A DNA stretch of 64,000 nt from Sphingopyxis sp. H073 (GTDB lineage Bacteria; Pseudomonadota; Alphaproteobacteria; Sphingomonadales; Sphingomonadaceae). Location: positions 372,001 through 436,000 of the forward strand of contig NZ_LNSG01000004.1 in NCBI RefSeq assembly GCF_001468395.1, written 5' to 3'. Both the position numbers and the translations under genes were made by a program. Of this stretch, positions 60,403 to 64,000 are shown piece after piece. Every line of letters starts with the position of its first letter. The first letter of the stretch is position 1. Under the pieces are notes generated by a model. It had not been told where the DNA came from, made no database searches, and was given only the letters and a program-made list of their open reading frames with translations.

Positions 60403-61359
60403 CTAGTCCGGATCGACGGGCACAGACACCATATTGCCGCTGACCGACGGCCGCTCGGGCCGTTTCGCGACCGCGATCACCAGTCCGATCAACGCCACGA
60501 TGCCGCCCGCGATCGACAGCGGTGCCCAGCGATAGCCCTCGAACACCGTCGAAAAGCCCATCGCGATGATCGGAATCAGCACGCTCGACCAAGCGGCCTG
60601 CCCCGGCCCGACCGCGCGGATGACATTGAAATAGAGCGGAAAGGTTACCGCGCTGGCGATGATGCCCAGATAGAGTATTCCGCCCAGATAGACCCCCGTC
60701 TTCTCGATCACCGGCGGCCCGGTCGTTATCCATGCATAGCTTCCGTCGGCGAGCGCCCCGAACAGCATCGCCCATGCAATCATCACGACCATCGACTGCG
60801 CGCGCGCGATTCCGGTCCCCTGCATCACATTGGCGGTCGACGCGCTCATCACACCGGCCAGCGTCAGCAGCGTCCCCATGATCACCTCGTCCGCCCCCAA
60901 AGCAGCGGCGCGATATTCGTGCAGGATCATCAGCGCGACGCCGACGATCGCAATCCCCGCCCCGGCAAGGAAGCGGCGTTCGAGCGGCGTCTTCAGAAAC
61001 AACCGCCCCAGCAACGTGTTCGGCACTATCAGCAGAGCGAAGAGCACTGCGACAAGGCCCGAAGTGATATGCTGCTCGGCGCGATAGACGAAGTTGAAAT
61101 TCAACGCGAACTGCGCCAGCCCGAGGACCGCGGCAAAGGCCATCGCGCGCGGTTCCAGCCACAGTCGTTCGCGCCGCGCCGCGGCAAAGACGAACATCGC
61201 CGCCCCGGCGACCACGAAGCGATAGGTCACCGACCAGCTCGGCGGCACGACACCCAGCTGACCCTTGATCACGATCCACGTCGATCCCCAGATCAGCGTG
61301 ACCAGCGCGAAGGGCAGAAAGACGCGTGGCGAAAGCAGCGTCGTCGGCTGCTCGCTCAT
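60403..61359 (-). CDS. EamA/DMT-family transporter
   Basis: A 318-residue drug/metabolite transporter with ten hydrophobic segments in two EamA repeats: 'LVTLIWGSTWIVIKGQLG' opens the first, 'TLLTLAGVMSASTANVMQG' the second. Likely exporter of small metabolites; the substrate is unknown. It overlaps the threonine-aldolase-like gene by ATGA and follows it in the same operon, which suggests an amino-acid-related role. Convergent with murA. Confidence 0.86.
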   Translation of the reverse strand: MSEQPTTLLSPRVFLPFALVTLIWGSTWIVIKGQLGVVPPSWSVTYRFVVAGAAMFVFAAARRERLWLEPRAMAFAAVLGLAQFALNFNFVYRAEQHITSGLVAVLFALLIVPNTLLGRLFLKTPLERRFLAGAGIAIVGVALMILHEYRAAALGADEVIMGTLLTLAGVMSASTANVMQGTGIARAQSMVVMIAWAMLFGALADGSYAWITTGPPVIEKTGVYLGGILYLGIIASAVTFPLYFNVIRAVGPGQAAWSSVLIPIIAMGFSTVFEGYRWAPLSIAGGIVALIGLVIAVAKRPERPSVSGNMVSVPVDPD

Positions 61360-62366
61360 AGCCCGGCGATGGCGGCCGCCAGCGGCGCGACCGCGGCGGC
61401 ATCCTGATCCCAGCTCACGACGAGGCGGATCGCGCCGTCGCCCCAGTCATAGAAATCGAATCCCTGCGCGCGCAGGTCCGCCGCCTCTTCGGCGCTGATC
61501 CGCACGAACAGCTCGTTCGCCTCGACCGGATGCATCAGCCGCGGACCGCACGCCGCCGCAAGCGCGGCCGCGCCGGCGTTCGCGGCGCGCGCGTTGGCAA
61601 GCCAGAGATCGTCCTTCAGCATCGCGCGGATCTGCGCCGCGACGAAACGTCCCTTACTCAGCAGGTGCCCCCCGCGCTTCTTGAGCTCGCGCACCCCCGC
61701 GCCGCCGCTGCCGCCGAAAAAGACCAGCGCCTCGGCCATCATCGCGCCATTTTTGGTGAAGCCGAACGACAGCGCATCGACCCCGGCGCGCCAGGTGACG
61801 TCGGCGGGCGAGCAGCCGAGGAACGCAACCGCATTGGCGAAGCGCGCACCATCCATGTGCAGCTTCATCCCGCTCGCCTTGGCGACCTCGCTGATCGCGC
61901 CGATTTCGCTCGCACGCCAGGCGAGTCCATATTCGGTCGCGTTGGTGATGCTGATCGCGGCGGGCTGGACCTGATGGACGTCTTTGCGGATACCCGCGAT
62001 CCGTTTCCTCAGCGCCTCGGCATCGATCTTCGCTCCCGCGCCGGGGAGCGTCATCAACTGCGCACCGCCCGAATAGAAGGTCGGCGCGCCGCACTCGTCG
62101 ACCTCGATATGCGCTTCCTCGTAACAGAGTATGCCCTGCCAAGGCCGTACGAAATGCGCGAGGATGATGCTGTTTGCGGCCGTCCCGGTCGCGATCCACA
62201 CGACCTCGCAATCGGTTTCGAACAGGTCGGAAAAGGCGGCATCGAGCGACTGGCTGAGCGCATCGCCGTCATACGCCGTGTCGACATGATTGGCGGCGGC
62301 GAGAGCCTCCATCACCGCCGGATGGACGGTGGCGGCATTGTCGGAAAAGAAGCGCAGCGCGGTCAT
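61356..62366 (-). CDS. Low-specificity threonine aldolase family protein
   Basis: A 336-residue fold-type I PLP enzyme. 'FFSDNAATVHPAVMEAL', 'TGTAANSIILAHFVRPWQGILCYEEAHI', 'LHMDGARFANAVA' and the PLP lysine in 'SFGFTKNGAMMAEAL' match threonine/beta-hydroxyaspartate aldolases, which split threonine to glycine and acetaldehyde. It is followed by the coupled EamA transporter gene. Confidence 0.88.
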   Translation of the reverse strand: MTALRFFSDNAATVHPAVMEALAAANHVDTAYDGDALSQSLDAAFSDLFETDCEVVWIATGTAANSIILAHFVRPWQGILCYEEAHIEVDECGAPTFYSGGAQLMTLPGAGAKIDAEALRKRIAGIRKDVHQVQPAAISITNATEYGLAWRASEIGAISEVAKASGMKLHMDGARFANAVAFLGCSPADVTWRAGVDALSFGFTKNGAMMAEALVFFGGSGGAGVRELKKRGGHLLSKGRFVAAQIRAMLKDDLWLANARAANAGAAALAAACGPRLMHPVEANELFVRISAEEAADLRAQGFDFYDWGDGAIRLVVSWDQDAAAVAPLAAAIAGL

Positions 62367-62399
62367 GCCGCGCCCTTAGCGCAGGAATCGCGATCGCGC

Positions 62400-62517
62400 T
62401 AACATGTTAATATTTTGGCGGCACGCCCCGCCGAACCAAAGGGCTCGGCGCTCGTTCCCCGCGGGTGGGATCCGCCCCATGAGCCGGTGCAGCGCAGCGG
62501 AGGAAACCGATGCGCGG
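62400..62517. other. Intergenic region without a recognised gene
   Basis: Between the aldolase start and the small gene at 62518-62703 I see no reading frame or known RNA. The sequence is GC-rich with several short self-complementary pieces. Confidence 0.35.
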
Positions 62518-62703
62518 CTAGCCCTGCGGATTGCGATACAGCCAGTAGCCGTGCGTTCGGGAACGTCGGAACTCGTAGCGGCCGGGCATGATAAGCCGGG
62601 TGCGCATCCCGTTGCGGCTCAGAAATTTGACGAAACGCGGCAAGATGACAGAACAGGACTGCCATTCATGGGTCGCGACGTCGATGGGTGCATGTTGTGT
62701 CAT
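62518..62703 (-). CDS. Small uncharacterised basic protein
   Basis: A 61-residue frame with a good ribosome site (AAGGTGG, seven bases before the ATG). The product 'MTQHAPIDVATHEWQSCSV' ... 'GRYEFRRSRTHGYWLYRNPQG' is basic, rich in Arg and aromatics, with no signal or membrane segment. I do not recognise it. It lies in a 468-base gap without other genes, between argG and the aldolase gene on the same strand. Coding potential is plausible but unproven. Confidence 0.42.
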   Translation of the reverse strand: MTQHAPIDVATHEWQSCSVILPRFVKFLSRNGMRTRLIMPGRYEFRRSRTHGYWLYRNPQG

Positions 62704-62834
62704 AAAGTACCACCTTGATGGGTGGCCGATCTCGTTCCGTCGCCGGAATTATATCCCTCTATTGCCATAAAGATAGCCGGTTACGGGCCGCAGCCGACGG
62801 CTGTGCCCGATATGCCGCACGGCTCGCCGAGGGA

Positions 62835-64000
<1,166 letters not shown>

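Overview
The window is GC-rich, densely coded DNA from a sphingomonad alphaproteobacterium, probably Sphingopyxis or a close relative. I infer this from protein style and gene order (serC-serA-hisZ-purA, the TonB-dependent receptor type, the phaC/phasin pair) and from the palindromic intergenic repeats. No database search was run. About 66 genes are called, no rRNA or tRNA gene was recognised by eye, and both ends cut genes: a DUF900-type hydrolase at the left and argG at the right.

Layout. 1-12.1 kb: hydrolase end, cobT, an acetolactate-synthase-like gene with an aldehyde dehydrogenase, an LpxH-like phosphatase with a glycosyltransferase, a TonB-dependent receptor, guaA. 12.1-14.64 kb: a scarred accessory segment with a decayed tyrosine integrase directly after guaA, a truncated SDR gene, a SnoaL-like gene, a LysR gene and a DUF3034 gene that has lost its 5' part. 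14.6-24.7 kb: truncated globin, RidA-like protein, a bufferin pair (bufA, bufC) without bufB, a bdhA/NADH dehydrogenase/patatin operon, cupin and CMD genes, LysR, YeeE/YedE and DUF302 genes, a GFA protein. 24.7-36.9 kb: MFS transporter, purT, esterase, polA with a coupled small gene, DUF805 protein, CDP-alcohol phosphatidyltransferase, pheA, two c-type cytochromes, LOG-family protein, extensin-like protein. 37-44.5 kb: serC-serA behind a probable serC leader RNA, hisZ, a DOPA-dioxygenase-like gene, an entericidin, an esterase, purA. 44.5-52 kb: haloalkane dehalogenase, L,D-transpeptidase, flavin reductase, MFS transporter, amidase, DUF2721 protein, a secreted caspase-like protein, an aminotransferase. 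52-64 kb: phaC, phasin, clpS, an HxlR regulator divergent from an SDR/isomerase pair, DUF3011 protein, murA, EamA transporter, threonine aldolase, argG.

Working together: bdhA, phaC and the phasin belong to polyhydroxybutyrate turnover. guaA, purA and purT serve purine synthesis; serC, serA, hisZ, pheA and argG serve amino-acid synthesis. Most remarkable are the caspase-like protein, whose p10-like part precedes its p20-like part (an apparent circular permutation), the guaA-adjacent integrase scar, the bufB-less bufferin locus, a 15-bp palindrome shared upstream of bufA and of bdhA, a paired operator-like repeat at the phasin promoter, and a phasin with a histone-H1-like N-terminus.
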